Assembly: GCA_031367895.1 (NCBI GenBank)
Contig: JANLQP010000152.1
Coordinates: forward strand, 1 to 25,890
Length of the DNA stretch: 25,890 nt
Reading direction: 5' to 3'
Origin: Ga0077555 sp031367895
GTDB taxonomy: Bacteria > Pseudomonadota > Alphaproteobacteria > Rhizobiales > Hyphomicrobiaceae
Shown: piece by piece, positions 16,599-23,163 of the stretch
Layout of the letters: every line of letters starts with the position of its first letter
Position numbering within the stretch: the first letter of the stretch is position 1
Notes under the pieces: model-generated
Database searches by the model: none
Told to the model about the DNA's origin: nothing
What the model saw: the letters and a program-made list of their open reading frames with translations, nothing else
Position numbers and translations under genes: made by a program

Positions 16599-18251
16599 AT
16601 GCGACGCCTCTCCCGCCCGCTCGAGCAGATCCAGAGCAGCTACGACGCGATCATCGTCGGCTCCGGTTATGGCGGCGGCGTCTCCGCGGCGCGGCTTTCG
16701 CGTGCGGGCCTCAAGGTCGCGGTGTTGGAGCGTGGCCGCGAGTTCGTCACCGGCGAATTCCCGGCGAAATTTCCCGACATCCGCAACAATTTCCGCGTCA
16801 GCAGGAACAAGCTGACCACCGGCCCCGAGAACGCGCTTTACGACGTGCGCCTCGGCGAGGACATGCACATTCTCGTCGGGTGCGGACTCGGCGGCGGCTC
16901 TCTGGTCAATGCCGGTGTGGCGCTCCGCCCGGACAAGCGCGTGTTCGACGATCCCGTCTGGCCCGGCCAATTGAAGCAGGACGGCCTGATCGACGAGGGC
17001 TACCGCCGAGCTGCACGGTGGCTGCGGCCAACCGCACATGCAGGTGCCGACAAGCTCGACAAGTTCAAGGCCTTCCGCCAGGTCAGCGATGCGCTCGGCG
17101 TGCCGCCGTCGAAGGCGCCGGTCGTCGTGAGCTTCGAAGCCAACACCAATCCCGCCGGCATCGCGCAACCCGCCTGCACCCAGTGCGGCGACTGCATGGC
17201 TGGCTGCAACGTCGGTGCCAAGAACACGGTGGCGATGACCTACCTGCCGTTCGCCGAAGCACACGGCGCCGAGATCTTCACGAACGTGCCGGTCAGCCAC
17301 ATTGCGCGCGGCGCGGATGGCGTCTGGTCCGTGCACGTGACGCCGCTGGAGGCCGGCAGGAAAGGCAACCGCGAGATCGTGCTGCGTGCACCCGTCGTCA
17401 TTTTGGCGGCAGGCACCCTTGGCTCCACCGAAATCCTGCTGCGCTCACGCGAGCGCGGCCTTGCCGTCTCGGATGAACTCGGCGCACGCTTTTCCGCCAA
17501 CGGCGACATCGTCGCCTTCGGCTACGGCTCGAAGCTGCCGATCAACGCCATCGGCGTCGGCCATCCGGCGAAAATCGAGGGCGCCATCGTCGGCGCGGCC
17601 GTCTCGGGTCAAATCGACATCACGGACGCGGCGAATCTTGCCCATGAGATGCACATCCAGGAAGGTGCGATGCCGTCGGCGCTGGCGCCCGCATTGCCGC
17701 TGATGTTCCTGCCGAACGGGCGGCTGCTTGGCGCGCTGCAGAGCCTCATTTCGGGCGTCTACAAAGGCCCGTTCGCGGGGCTGCAGATGTTCTTCGCGGT
17801 CGGTCACGACACTGCGGCCGGACGTTTCCAACTCACGGACGATCGCCTCGCCCTCTCCTGGCCGGACGCCAAAGATCAGCCGGTCTACGCGCGATTAGAC
17901 AAGGCGCTGGAAGCATTGGTCGAGCGGGCCGGCGGCTCCTACGTCAAGAACCCGCTCGCTGGCACCGTTATGGGGCATCAACCGGCGACCGCGCATCCGC
18001 TCGGCGGTTGCGGGATGGCCGCGGACCGTTCGGCCGGCGTCGTCGACCACAAGGGCCGCGTCTTCGATGGCCGCACCGGAGTTGGCTCGACCGACGTGCA
18101 CGGCGGCCTCTACGTCATCGACGGCTCGATCATTCCGCGCTCGCTCGGCGTCAATCCGCTGCTGACGATCACAGCCTTGGCGGAGCGGGCCATGTTGCAT
18201 TTCGCACGCGACAATAAATTAGCCGCGGACGATGTGCCCACGGCTGTGTAA
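16599..18251 (+). CDS. GMC oxidoreductase, cholesterol-oxidase-like flavoprotein
   Basis: The 550-residue flavoenzyme has the FAD dinucleotide-binding motif DAIIVGSGYGGGVSAARLS (GSGYGGG 21-27) and CGLGGGSLVNAGVALRP, typical of the cholesterol-oxidase branch of GMC oxidoreductases. The C-terminal half has HPLGGCGMA with H466 near the active site, and GLYVIDGSIIPRSLGVNP, the closing FAD contact. An unusual C193-x2-C196-x2-C199-x3-C203 cluster (CTQCGDCMAGC) is ferredoxin-like and occurs in this branch. It probably oxidises a sterol, terpenoid or long-chain alcohol. There is no signal peptide, so it acts in the cytoplasm. AAGGA precedes ATG 16599. It lies 105 bases after the beta-oxidation gene on the same strand. 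Confidence 0.9.
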   Translation: MRRLSRPLEQIQSSYDAIIVGSGYGGGVSAARLSRAGLKVAVLERGREFVTGEFPAKFPDIRNNFRVSRNKLTTGPENALYDVRLGEDMHILVGCGLGGGSLVNAGVALRPDKRVFDDPVWPGQLKQDGLIDEGYRRAARWLRPTAHAGADKLDKFKAFRQVSDALGVPPSKAPVVVSFEANTNPAGIAQPACTQCGDCMAGCNVGAKNTVAMTYLPFAEAHGAEIFTNVPVSHIARGADGVWSVHVTPLEAGRKGNREIVLRAPVVILAAGTLGSTEILLRSRERGLAVSDELGARFSANGDIVAFGYGSKLPINAIGVGHPAKIEGAIVGAAVSGQIDITDAANLAHEMHIQEGAMPSALAPALPLMFLPNGRLLGALQSLISGVYKGPFAGLQMFFAVGHDTAAGRFQLTDDRLALSWPDAKDQPVYARLDKALEALVERAGGSYVKNPLAGTVMGHQPATAHPLGGCGMAADRSAGVVDHKGRVFDGRTGVGSTDVHGGLYVIDGSIIPRSLGVNPLLTITALAERAMLHFARDNKLAADDVPTAV

Positions 18252-18257
18252 TGCCGC

Positions 18258-18337
18258 GTAGGGTGCATAAGGCAAAGCTGCTGTGCGCCGTTGAGCGCTC
18301 GATTGGTGCAACGCCGGCTTTGCCTCTCGCACCCTAC
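18258..18337. repeat. Long dispersed-type palindrome (GTAGGGTGC...GCACCCTAC)
   Basis: GTAGGGTGC (18258-18266) pairs with GCACCCTAC (18329-18337), and AGGCAAAGC (18270-18278) pairs with GCTTTGCCT (18317-18325). This gives a stem of about 18 pairs around a structured 38-base centre. The element fills nearly the whole gap between the 3' end of the GMC gene and the 3' end of the converging secreted-protein gene. This class of palindrome (GTAGGGTGC or GTAGGTTGGGT ends) is widely dispersed in rhizobial genomes. It has no coding capacity and could also serve as a bidirectional transcription barrier. Confidence 0.8.
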
Positions 18338-18340
18338 AGA

Positions 18341-18814
18341 TTACGCCGGATCTTTTTTCTTCACCGGCGTCGGCGCCAGCGGCGCGGCGCCTGTTCCCTC
18401 GGTCGGAGCCTCGGCCGCCGGCTTTTTCTTTGCCGCGATCGGCTCTTTCTTCACGCTGCCGGTCGTGATCGGCTCACCGGCCTTGGCTTCGACCGCGCCT
18501 GATGCCGTCTCACCACCCCAGCAGACCGTTGCGGCCGCCTTGCAGGTGTATTCGTCGAACACGCCGAAATCCAGGAACAGCTCGCAGGTTACGTCCTTCT
18601 TGCCGACGCTGTAGGTCTTGACCCCGCGCTTCGCCATGTTGTCGGCAATCTGCTTGTCGAGCAGCGTCTTGGCGTCGTTGGTCGGGCCGATCTTGCCGTA
18701 GTCGTTGACGGAGGAGGCCAGGCGCGTGCACTTCGCGTCTGCGGTGCCGGCCGAAATCAGCAGTGCTGCTGCGGCGGCGAATGAAACAGCGATCAGGCTT
18801 TTGCGATGTGCCAT
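18341..18814 (-). CDS. Small secreted protein of unknown function with four cysteines
   Basis: The 157-residue product begins with a clear signal peptide (MAHRKSLIAVSFAAAAALLI, likely cleaved after TADA near residue 27). The mature part has four cysteines (C29, C77, C91, C98), consistent with two disulfides in the periplasm. It includes a short helical part (NDAKTLLDKQIADNMAKRG) and GVFDEYTCKAAATVCWGG. The last 50 residues are a Lys/Pro/Ala-rich tail with VKKEPIAAKKKPAAEAP, probably disordered and possibly cell-wall or polyanion binding. I do not recognise a named domain. It is transcribed alone, and its 3' end meets the palindrome at 18258-18337. Confidence 0.8.
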   Translation of the reverse strand: MAHRKSLIAVSFAAAAALLISAGTADAKCTRLASSVNDYGKIGPTNDAKTLLDKQIADNMAKRGVKTYSVGKKDVTCELFLDFGVFDEYTCKAAATVCWGGETASGAVEAKAGEPITTGSVKKEPIAAKKKPAAEAPTEGTGAAPLAPTPVKKKDPA

Positions 18815-18950
18815 GGGGGCCTCGGGATGCCGTTGTCCGAAAGTCGTTCAGACATCCGCTATAGCCGCCGTTTTGGCGCAGCGCCAGTGGTCAGGCGACG
18901 CATGGAGCAACTGCACATGCAACGTGTTGCCGCGATGCAGCAACCGCTGA

Positions 18951-18974
18951 GAGCATAAGTCGGAGCATAAGTCG
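18951..18974 (+). repeat. Exact 12-base tandem duplication
   Basis: GAGCATAAGTCG occurs twice back to back (18951-18962 and 18963-18974) in the gap between two small secreted-protein genes. This looks like a recent slippage duplication. The unit could also be a doubled regulatory half-site, but there is no gene start close by. Confidence 0.8.
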
Positions 18975-19005
18975 GAATGGTGCCGCAGTGGGGCAGGCAA
19001 TGGCT

Positions 19006-19356
19006 TCAGTGCATGTACGGGGAATCGCCGCCACGAGGCGCAACGCCCGAGTCGAAAAAGAAGCCGTGGTCGAACGGACCCGAAGTTGTCTGCCGGTCGA
19101 GGTTGGCGTCGCGGTAATAACGCGAACCGCCGGTGACCGTGCGGGCGCTGCCGTAGGTGTCGATGCTATCGCTGTACGAATAGGAATAGCCGCCGCGGCG
19201 GGCCACATACCCGCGCACCTGCGGTTTCTTCTTGCGATAGCTGGCCGAGCGCTCGCTCCGGCTGCTGTCGGCCTGAGCTGCGCTGACCATTGCGTCGCCG
19301 ACCATGGAAACACCGAATATGGCGGCAAGTGCCGCTGCCAGAAGAGCGCGCTTCAT
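19006..19356 (-). CDS. Conserved small secreted protein of unknown function
   Basis: The 116-residue product starts with a signal peptide (MKRALLAAALAAIFGVSMVG, likely cleaved after AAQA near 30). The mature protein is basic and rich in Ser, Tyr, Arg and Gly. It contains GYVARRGGYSYSYSDSIDTY and ends in GPFDHGFFFDSGVAPRGGDS. The C-terminal block is one I recognise as recurring in small exported proteins of Bradyrhizobium-like bacteria, but no function is known to me. ATG at 19356 begins the signal peptide; the frame extends 63 bases further without sense. It is monocistronic as far as can be seen. Confidence 0.8.
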   Translation of the reverse strand: MKRALLAAALAAIFGVSMVGDAMVSAAQADSSRSERSASYRKKKPQVRGYVARRGGYSYSYSDSIDTYGSARTVTGGSRYYRDANLDRQTTSGPFDHGFFFDSGVAPRGGDSPYMH

Positions 19357-19467
19357 GGGGCTACAACTCCGAAAGGTAGACCTTGTTCGTTCGTGATCAT
19401 AACCGATCATCGGAAACAAATGCTCAACGCTCGCATCGAACCGGGTGCATTGGCGCCGAACTGTGAC

Positions 19468-19508
19468 TTTTTTGCTGCGCCTTCGGGCGCCCGCTTCGCG
19501 CCCGGCGC
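19468..19508 (-). repeat. GCGCC/GAA-bulge palindromic element, copy 4
   Basis: On the minus strand the arms are GCGCCGGGCGC (19508-19498) and GCGCCCGAAGGCGC (19490-19477), separated by seven bases and followed by the tail AGCAAAAAAG. The arms pair fully except for the unpaired GAA, as in the other copies. The variable middle is GGGCGC/GCGCCC in place of GGATGC/GCATCC, so both arms changed together. Read in the same phase as the portal-gene copies it would give HAPGAKRAPEGAAKKS. Confidence 0.75.
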
Positions 19509-19569
19509 GTGGTTATGGAAGCGCCGGTTTCGTTTCGCTTCCGGATGCCCACCGTATTGGGGACCTCCC

Positions 19570-19598
19570 GCGGTGCCGAGCTGAAAGTCAGGCACCGC
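19570..19598. repeat. Inverted repeat GCGGTGCC...GGCACCGC
   Basis: GCGGTGCC at 19570-19577 pairs with GGCACCGC at 19591-19598 around a 13-base centre. It lies between palindromic-element copies 4 and 5 in the non-coding stretch 19357-19647, so this whole stretch appears to be built of repeats. No gene is supported there. Confidence 0.55.
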
Positions 19599-19614
19599 CG
19601 GCAACCGTATCCGC

Positions 19615-19645
19615 GCGCCGGTTGGCACTGGGCAACCGAAGGCGC
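19615..19645 (+). repeat. GCGCC/GAA-bulge palindromic element, copy 5 (short form)
   Basis: The arms are GCGCCGGTTG (19615-19624) and CAACCGAAGGCGC (19633-19645) with an eight-base loop, followed by AACTACAAAC. The GAA bulge is present, and the variable middle is GGTTG/CAACC, again changed on both sides. It ends two bases before the stop codon of the GNAT gene at 19648, so it abuts that gene's 3' end. Confidence 0.65.
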
Positions 19646-19647
19646 AA

Positions 19648-20103
19648 CTACAAACTCTTCACCATATGCGCGACCTGCCGGTCCGGCATCTGCTCGATGC
19701 GTTCGACCGTATAGCCGTGGCGACCGTACCAGTCGACGAGATGCTCGAGGATCGCTCCGGTGTAGAGCCGCATCTTCGTTAGCCGCAATTCCCGCGCCCG
19801 CGTTTCGGCTGCCGCCAGCAGCTCCCGGCCGAGCCCCTTCGATTGCGCCTCAGGTGCCGTCGATACCGACCAGATCAACATGTGATCGGCGTGCGGCTCC
19901 AGGATCAACACACCCTCGATCGTGTCGCCCAGCCCGCCGCGTGCTCCAGCGAGCCAAATCTCCATCGTGCGGAAGATCTCGGCGTAGTCCGCGAGCAGCG
20001 GCAGCGGCTCGACACCGAGCAGCACGCGGTTGCGCGCATAGGCTAACTGCTGGAGCGCGACGACAGCGGTAAGATCGACGCTGGTTGCCCGCCGCAACTT
20101 CAT
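19648..20103 (-). CDS. GNAT family N-acetyltransferase
   Basis: This is a 151-residue single-domain GNAT acyltransferase. The N-terminal LRRATSVDLTAVVALQQLAY is followed by the central strand HADHMLIWSVSTAPEAQSKG. The acetyl-CoA pyrophosphate loop Q-S-K-G-L-G lies in QSKGLGRELLAAAE. The C-terminal TKMRLYTGAILEHLVDWYGR-like part (LVDWYGRHGYTVERIE) is the usual GNAT ending. It is the third gene of an overlapping operon: its ATGA start shares bases with the stop of the preceding acetyltransferase, so translation is probably coupled. The substrate (protein N-terminus, amine or small molecule) is not evident. Confidence 0.9.
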   Translation of the reverse strand: MKLRRATSVDLTAVVALQQLAYARNRVLLGVEPLPLLADYAEIFRTMEIWLAGARGGLGDTIEGVLILEPHADHMLIWSVSTAPEAQSKGLGRELLAAAETRARELRLTKMRLYTGAILEHLVDWYGRHGYTVERIEQMPDRQVAHMVKSL

Positions 20104-20855
20104 CCCTTCCGCCCCAGCGCCGCAGCCATCAACACACTCAGCGACGTTTTCTGCTGCCCCTTCGCGTCGAAGTTCGCCGGATCGAGCCAGCGCTCGTAGG
20201 CGGCCTTCACGGCCGGCCACTCCTCCGAAACAATCGCGAACCAGGTCGTGTCGCGTGTGCGGCCCTTGTTGATCACGGCGCGGCGGAAATGCCCCTCGTA
20301 GGTAAAGCCGAACCGCTCCGCCGCTTTCCGCGATGGCGCGTTCAACGCGTCGCATTTCCATTCGTAGCGACGGTACCCGAGTGTATCGAACACGTACTTT
20401 GCGAACAGGAAGTTCGCCTCGGTGGTCACTTGCGTCTGCGAGATCGCCGGACCCCAATAGATGTTGCCGATCTCGATCGACTGGTTTGCCGGATCGATGC
20501 GCATCAGCGTTTGCCGCCCCTCCACTCGCCCCGAACGCTTGTCGATCACGGCGAAAACCAGCGGGTCGTTGCTCGCGTGTGCCTTGGCCAGCCATTCGTC
20601 GAGATCGGCTTTGCTCCGAGGCACCAGATCGAACAGATAGCGGAATCGCCGCGCCGCATCGGGCGGTGTCGAAGCAGCAAACAACTCATCGCGGTGCCGC
20701 GCCGGATCGATCGGCTCCAGCCGGCAATACCGCCCGTCGAGCACGACGCGCTCCGGTCGCTTCGCCGGCGCAGGATTGGGAAGCATCGGGCCGATCGGCA
20801 AACCGGACTCGCCATCGATTTCCTGGGGTATCTGGTCTTCGTGCATGCTCTTCAC
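20100..20855 (-). CDS. GNAT family N-acetyltransferase, RimJ/RimL type
   Basis: The 251-residue protein is of the RimJ/RimL-like acetyltransferase class. The N-terminal extension (1-35, Pro-rich) precedes the substrate strand LDGRYCRLEPIDPARHRDEL. The core has GRQTLMRIDPANQSIEIGNI, YWGPAISQTQVTTEANFLF in place of a classical Q/R-x-x-G-x-A loop, and KCDALNAPSRKAAERFGF, which is the RimJ/L hallmark 'N-x-x-S-x-x-x-x-E-x-x-G-F'. GHFRRAVINKGRTRDTTWFA ends the fold. ATG at 20855 overlaps the stop of the upstream dehydrogenase as ATGA; a second ATG four codons later is possible. It lies in the middle of a three-gene coupled operon. The target is unknown. Confidence 0.9.
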   Translation of the reverse strand: MKSMHEDQIPQEIDGESGLPIGPMLPNPAPAKRPERVVLDGRYCRLEPIDPARHRDELFAASTPPDAARRFRYLFDLVPRSKADLDEWLAKAHASNDPLVFAVIDKRSGRVEGRQTLMRIDPANQSIEIGNIYWGPAISQTQVTTEANFLFAKYVFDTLGYRRYEWKCDALNAPSRKAAERFGFTYEGHFRRAVINKGRTRDTTWFAIVSEEWPAVKAAYERWLDPANFDAKGQQKTSLSVLMAAALGRKG

Positions 20856-21604
20856 AGCGCAAATCCTCCGTCGACGAAGAACGATTGTCCCGTGGTGAAG
20901 CCGCTCTCGTCACTGGCGAGGTAGACTGCAATGTGCGCCACCTCCTCCGCGCTGCCGAGGCGCCCCATCGGTTGCCGGTCGATGAACATCTGCCGCGCCT
21001 TCTCGACGCTGCCGACCTCCTTGCCCAATGTTGCGATCCGGTCATCGAGCGAGGGCGACTGGATGGTGCCCGGGCAAATGCAATTGCAGCGCACGCCTTT
21101 TTTGATGAAGTCGAAGGCCACGGCTTTCGTCAGGCCGACCACCGCCGCTTTCGTCGCCGTGTAGACGTAGCGGTTGGCGACCGCCTTCGAGGGGCCGGCG
21201 CCGGAGGCCATGTTGACAATCGCGCCTTTGCCTTTCGCCACCATGCCCGGCAGGAACGCCTGGATGCCCCGATGCATCGCCTTGACGTTCAGGTCGAACG
21301 AGAAATCCCACTCCTTGTCCGTGCAGTGCAACGCGTCGCCGTGGTGCACGAAGCCCGCGCAGTTGAACAGCACGTCGACGGAGCCGACCTGTTTCGCGAT
21401 TCCCCGCACGGCGGCCGTATCCAGCACGTCGAGCTTCAAGCATTCGGCTATGCCGGCTTCCCTCAGGCCCTTCATGCGGTCTTCGCTGATATCGGTCGCG
21501 ATCACCCGGGCGCCCTCGCGCGCGAACGCCATCGCCGTTGCGCGACCGATGCCGGCCCCCGATGCCGTGCAGAATGCGGTCTTGCCCTGAAGCCTGCCTG
21601 CCAT
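20852..21604 (-). CDS. Short-chain dehydrogenase/reductase, DHRS6/BDH2-like
   Basis: The 250-residue classical SDR has the NAD-binding TASGAGIG (13-20), the NCAG motif (81-84), N106, catalytic S134, and Y148-x3-K152 in YVYTATK. It resembles human DHRS6/BDH2 (type 2 (R)-3-hydroxybutyrate dehydrogenase) in detail: VDVLFNCAGFVHHGDAL, WDFSFDLNVKAMH, NRYVYTATKAAVVGLTKAVA, RCNCICPGTIQSPSL and VYLASDES. R145 before the catalytic tyrosine is kept, as in BDH2, where it helps bind the carboxylate. It therefore probably acts on a short hydroxy acid or a sugar-acid relative such as 2-keto-3-deoxy-fuconate. A strong AAGGAG precedes the ATG. It heads the SDR-GNAT-GNAT operon. Confidence 0.92.
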   Translation of the reverse strand: MAGRLQGKTAFCTASGAGIGRATAMAFAREGARVIATDISEDRMKGLREAGIAECLKLDVLDTAAVRGIAKQVGSVDVLFNCAGFVHHGDALHCTDKEWDFSFDLNVKAMHRGIQAFLPGMVAKGKGAIVNMASGAGPSKAVANRYVYTATKAAVVGLTKAVAFDFIKKGVRCNCICPGTIQSPSLDDRIATLGKEVGSVEKARQMFIDRQPMGRLGSAEEVAHIAVYLASDESGFTTGQSFFVDGGFAL

Positions 21605-21740
21605 GACCTACTCCTTGTTGCCGCTTGTTGCGGTTGGTACCCAGCCGAAGGCCTGGAGTTGCCGTGTCTTCGGATCGATAATCGTCGACCTATAGCGGCG
21701 TTGCAAATGAATGCCGCGAACCTAAAGCGAGGGTCGAGCA

Positions 21741-22193
21741 ATGGGGAGCAGAATGCGCATGAACGATGGATCGGGGTACCTGCGGGCGGCAGCCCTTTTG
21801 CTGCTGCTTTGCAGCGGCGGCATGGCCCTGGCCCAGAAGGCGTCAGAGCAATCGGGCGATTGCGCCAATGCTGGCTCCAATCCGGAGATGGTCGCGTGCC
21901 ATGTTCTGGAGATGACCGCCGCCGATGCGGCCCTCGACGCGACCTACAAGACAGCCCTCGACGAAATCAAGAAGGCCTCCCATCTCAACGCCAACCAGCG
22001 GCGCGATTGGCAGCGGGCCCTCCGCGAAAGTCAGCGCAACTGGCTGGCCTACCGCGAAAAAGACTGCGGCGAGGTGACCGGCTGGGAATGGTACCAAGGC
22101 ACGGGCATGCGCGTCGCGAGCCTGGTCTGCAAGGTCTTCAAGACCCGCGCCCGTACGCTGGAACTGGCCGCCCGCTACGGGCAGTCGAAGTAG
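21741..22193 (+). CDS. Lysozyme-inhibitor LprI-like (DUF1311) secreted protein
   Basis: The 150-residue product has a hydrophobic signal segment (LRAAALLLLLCSGGMALAQ, likely cleaved near residue 32). The mature domain has four cysteines (C41, C53, C109, C130) and the DUF1311 pattern: an N-terminal ..MVACHVLEMTAADAALDATY, then LRESQRNWLAYREKDC. Family members sit in the periplasm or on the surface, and one in Mycobacterium inhibits lysozyme. Whether this one does is unknown. Two in-frame starts compete: ATG 21741, and ATG 21753 with GGGGAG four bases before it. The second may be the true start and would shorten the signal peptide's N-region. Confidence 0.85.
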   Translation: MGSRMRMNDGSGYLRAAALLLLLCSGGMALAQKASEQSGDCANAGSNPEMVACHVLEMTAADAALDATYKTALDEIKKASHLNANQRRDWQRALRESQRNWLAYREKDCGEVTGWEWYQGTGMRVASLVCKVFKTRARTLELAARYGQSK

Positions 22194-22380
22194 CCGCATC
22201 GGGCCTGGGCCATTTCGTGTTTCCAGCATGAACGCAGGTTAAACACCGGGTTCAGAATGGGTTCAGCGCGGGTGGTGCATTCTCCTGACCATAGGAACGG
22301 ACGAGACGGACGATGGCGGGTTCGCCCACCAGGAAGTCCCACCAGATCCGGCCGCAGGGTTTCAAAAGAGGATCACTTCC

Positions 22381-22731
22381 ATGACCGTTTCCATGACCAA
22401 GATCGTACTCGGTGCCGCCCTCGGTCTCGCCGCCTTCACCACGACCGCCAGCGCCCACGATAGCCGCCAGGCCGAAATCGACCGCCGCGAAGCGATCCAG
22501 GAGCAGCGCATCCAGAACGCCCGCCGTTCCGGTGAATTGACCCGCCAGGAGTACAAGTCCCTCGAGGCCGAGCAGGCACGTATCCGCCAGATGGAGCGCA
22601 ATGCTCTTCGTGACGGCCACATCGACCGCCGCGAGGCCGCTCAGATCCGTGAAGCGCAGAACCAGGCGAGCCGCCACATCTACCAGGAGAGCCACGACAA
22701 CGAGCGCGCTCGCCGCAACCGCTGGTGGTAA
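22381..22731 (+). CDS. Small exported helical protein of unknown function
   Basis: The 116-residue product has a signal peptide (MTKIVLGAALGLAAFTTTAS, cleavage likely after SASA near residue 25). The mature part is almost entirely charged helix. RRSGELTRQEYKSLEAEQARIRQMERNALRDG is echoed by HIDRREAAQIREAQNQASRH, a two-unit pattern 'G-x-L/I-T/D-R-x-E' found in many small proteobacterial periplasmic proteins. Its function is unknown to me. AGAGGA precedes the ATG, and a strong intrinsic terminator follows 34 bases after the stop, so it ends a transcript. It may be stress-related, but nothing here shows that. Confidence 0.85.
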   Translation: MTVSMTKIVLGAALGLAAFTTTASAHDSRQAEIDRREAIQEQRIQNARRSGELTRQEYKSLEAEQARIRQMERNALRDGHIDRREAAQIREAQNQASRHIYQESHDNERARRNRWW

Positions 22732-22765
22732 CACCCTGAATTCTTCTCTCTTCTGAGCCGATCTT

Positions 22766-22803
22766 GAGGCTGCCGCTCCCCCCGGCAGCCTCTGTTTGTT
22801 TTT
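22766..22803 (+). terminator. Rho-independent terminator after the small exported helical protein
   Basis: GAGGCTGCCG (22766-22775) pairs perfectly with CGGCAGCCTC (22783-22792) around a seven-base C-rich loop and is followed by TGTTTGTTTTT. It lies just after the stop at 22731. It also isolates the downstream terminase transcript from the genes on its left. Confidence 0.93.
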
Positions 22804-22853
22804 GGCCCTTCGCGTGCCCACTCCGCATCCGGACCGTGGACACGGCGACCGGA

Positions 22854-22877
22854 GGTGTCCGGCTTCAGCCGGACACC
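22854..22877. repeat. Perfect 10-base-pair hairpin GGTGTCCGGC-TTCA-GCCGGACACC
   Basis: The two ten-base arms at 22854-22863 and 22868-22877 are exact complements around a TTCA tetraloop. No T tract follows, so it is not a typical terminator. It lies between the terminator at 22766 and the terminase promoter and may be a dispersed extragenic palindrome. Confidence 0.75.
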
Positions 22878-22954
22878 CTGAGCCCCGCGGCGGCGCTTCC
22901 CTGAACGGCGCGAAAAGTTATCCCCCAAGCTTATGCCGGTGTTATACTGCCATC

Positions 22955-22967
22955 GCGCAAATTGCGC
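22955..22967. repeat. Short palindrome GCGCAA-A-TTGCGC
   Basis: Six-base arms pair exactly around a single central A, about 66 bases upstream of the -35 box of the terminase promoter. A TATACT word lies just upstream at 22943-22948, but without a good -35. The palindrome is the right size for a dimeric regulator site. This is suggestive only. Confidence 0.35.
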
Positions 22968-23032
22968 ACGCTCTGTTGCTTGAGTTTCCAGCAGGGTTAC
23001 TGGATAGTTTGCATGAATTGAAGCATTAGCCG

Positions 23033-23061
23033 TTGACAGCGCACCGCTCATCGAGTACATT
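23033..23061 (+). promoter_or_regulatory. Sigma-70-type promoter for the terminase operon
   Basis: TTGACA at 23033-23038 and TACATT at 23056-23061 are separated by exactly 17 bases, a near-consensus housekeeping promoter. Transcription would start near 23068, giving a leader of about 96 bases before the small-terminase ATG at 23164. I saw no clear CtrA site (TTAA-N7-TTAA) next to it. Confidence 0.65.
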
Positions 23062-23078
23062 TTGGGTATAGTGCGACA

Positions 23079-23096
23079 GTTGGGGCAAGACCCAAC
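23079..23096 (+). promoter_or_regulatory. 5'-leader hairpin of the terminase transcript
   Basis: GTTGGG (23079-23084) pairs with CCCAAC (23091-23096) around GCAAGA, about 11 bases after the predicted transcription start. A hairpin this close to the 5' end often protects mRNA from decay. It is too short and lacks a T tract to be a terminator. Confidence 0.4.
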
Positions 23097-23163
23097 CAAG
23101 CGACCGCCCAATTGGCTGGATCGCCTCGCGCTTCAATTCCATTCCACCCACCCGGAACCCATC

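Noticed and set aside
19407..19628. A 73-codon minus-strand open frame downstream of the GNAT gene
   Set aside because: It is built from palindromic element 4 and an inverted repeat, so I treat it as repeat sequence and not as a gene.
23041..23100. Translation start at the TTG at 23062 for the small terminase
   Set aside because: This TTG lies directly after the predicted -10 box and so would be upstream of the transcription start. ATG 23164 is where the recognisable domain begins.
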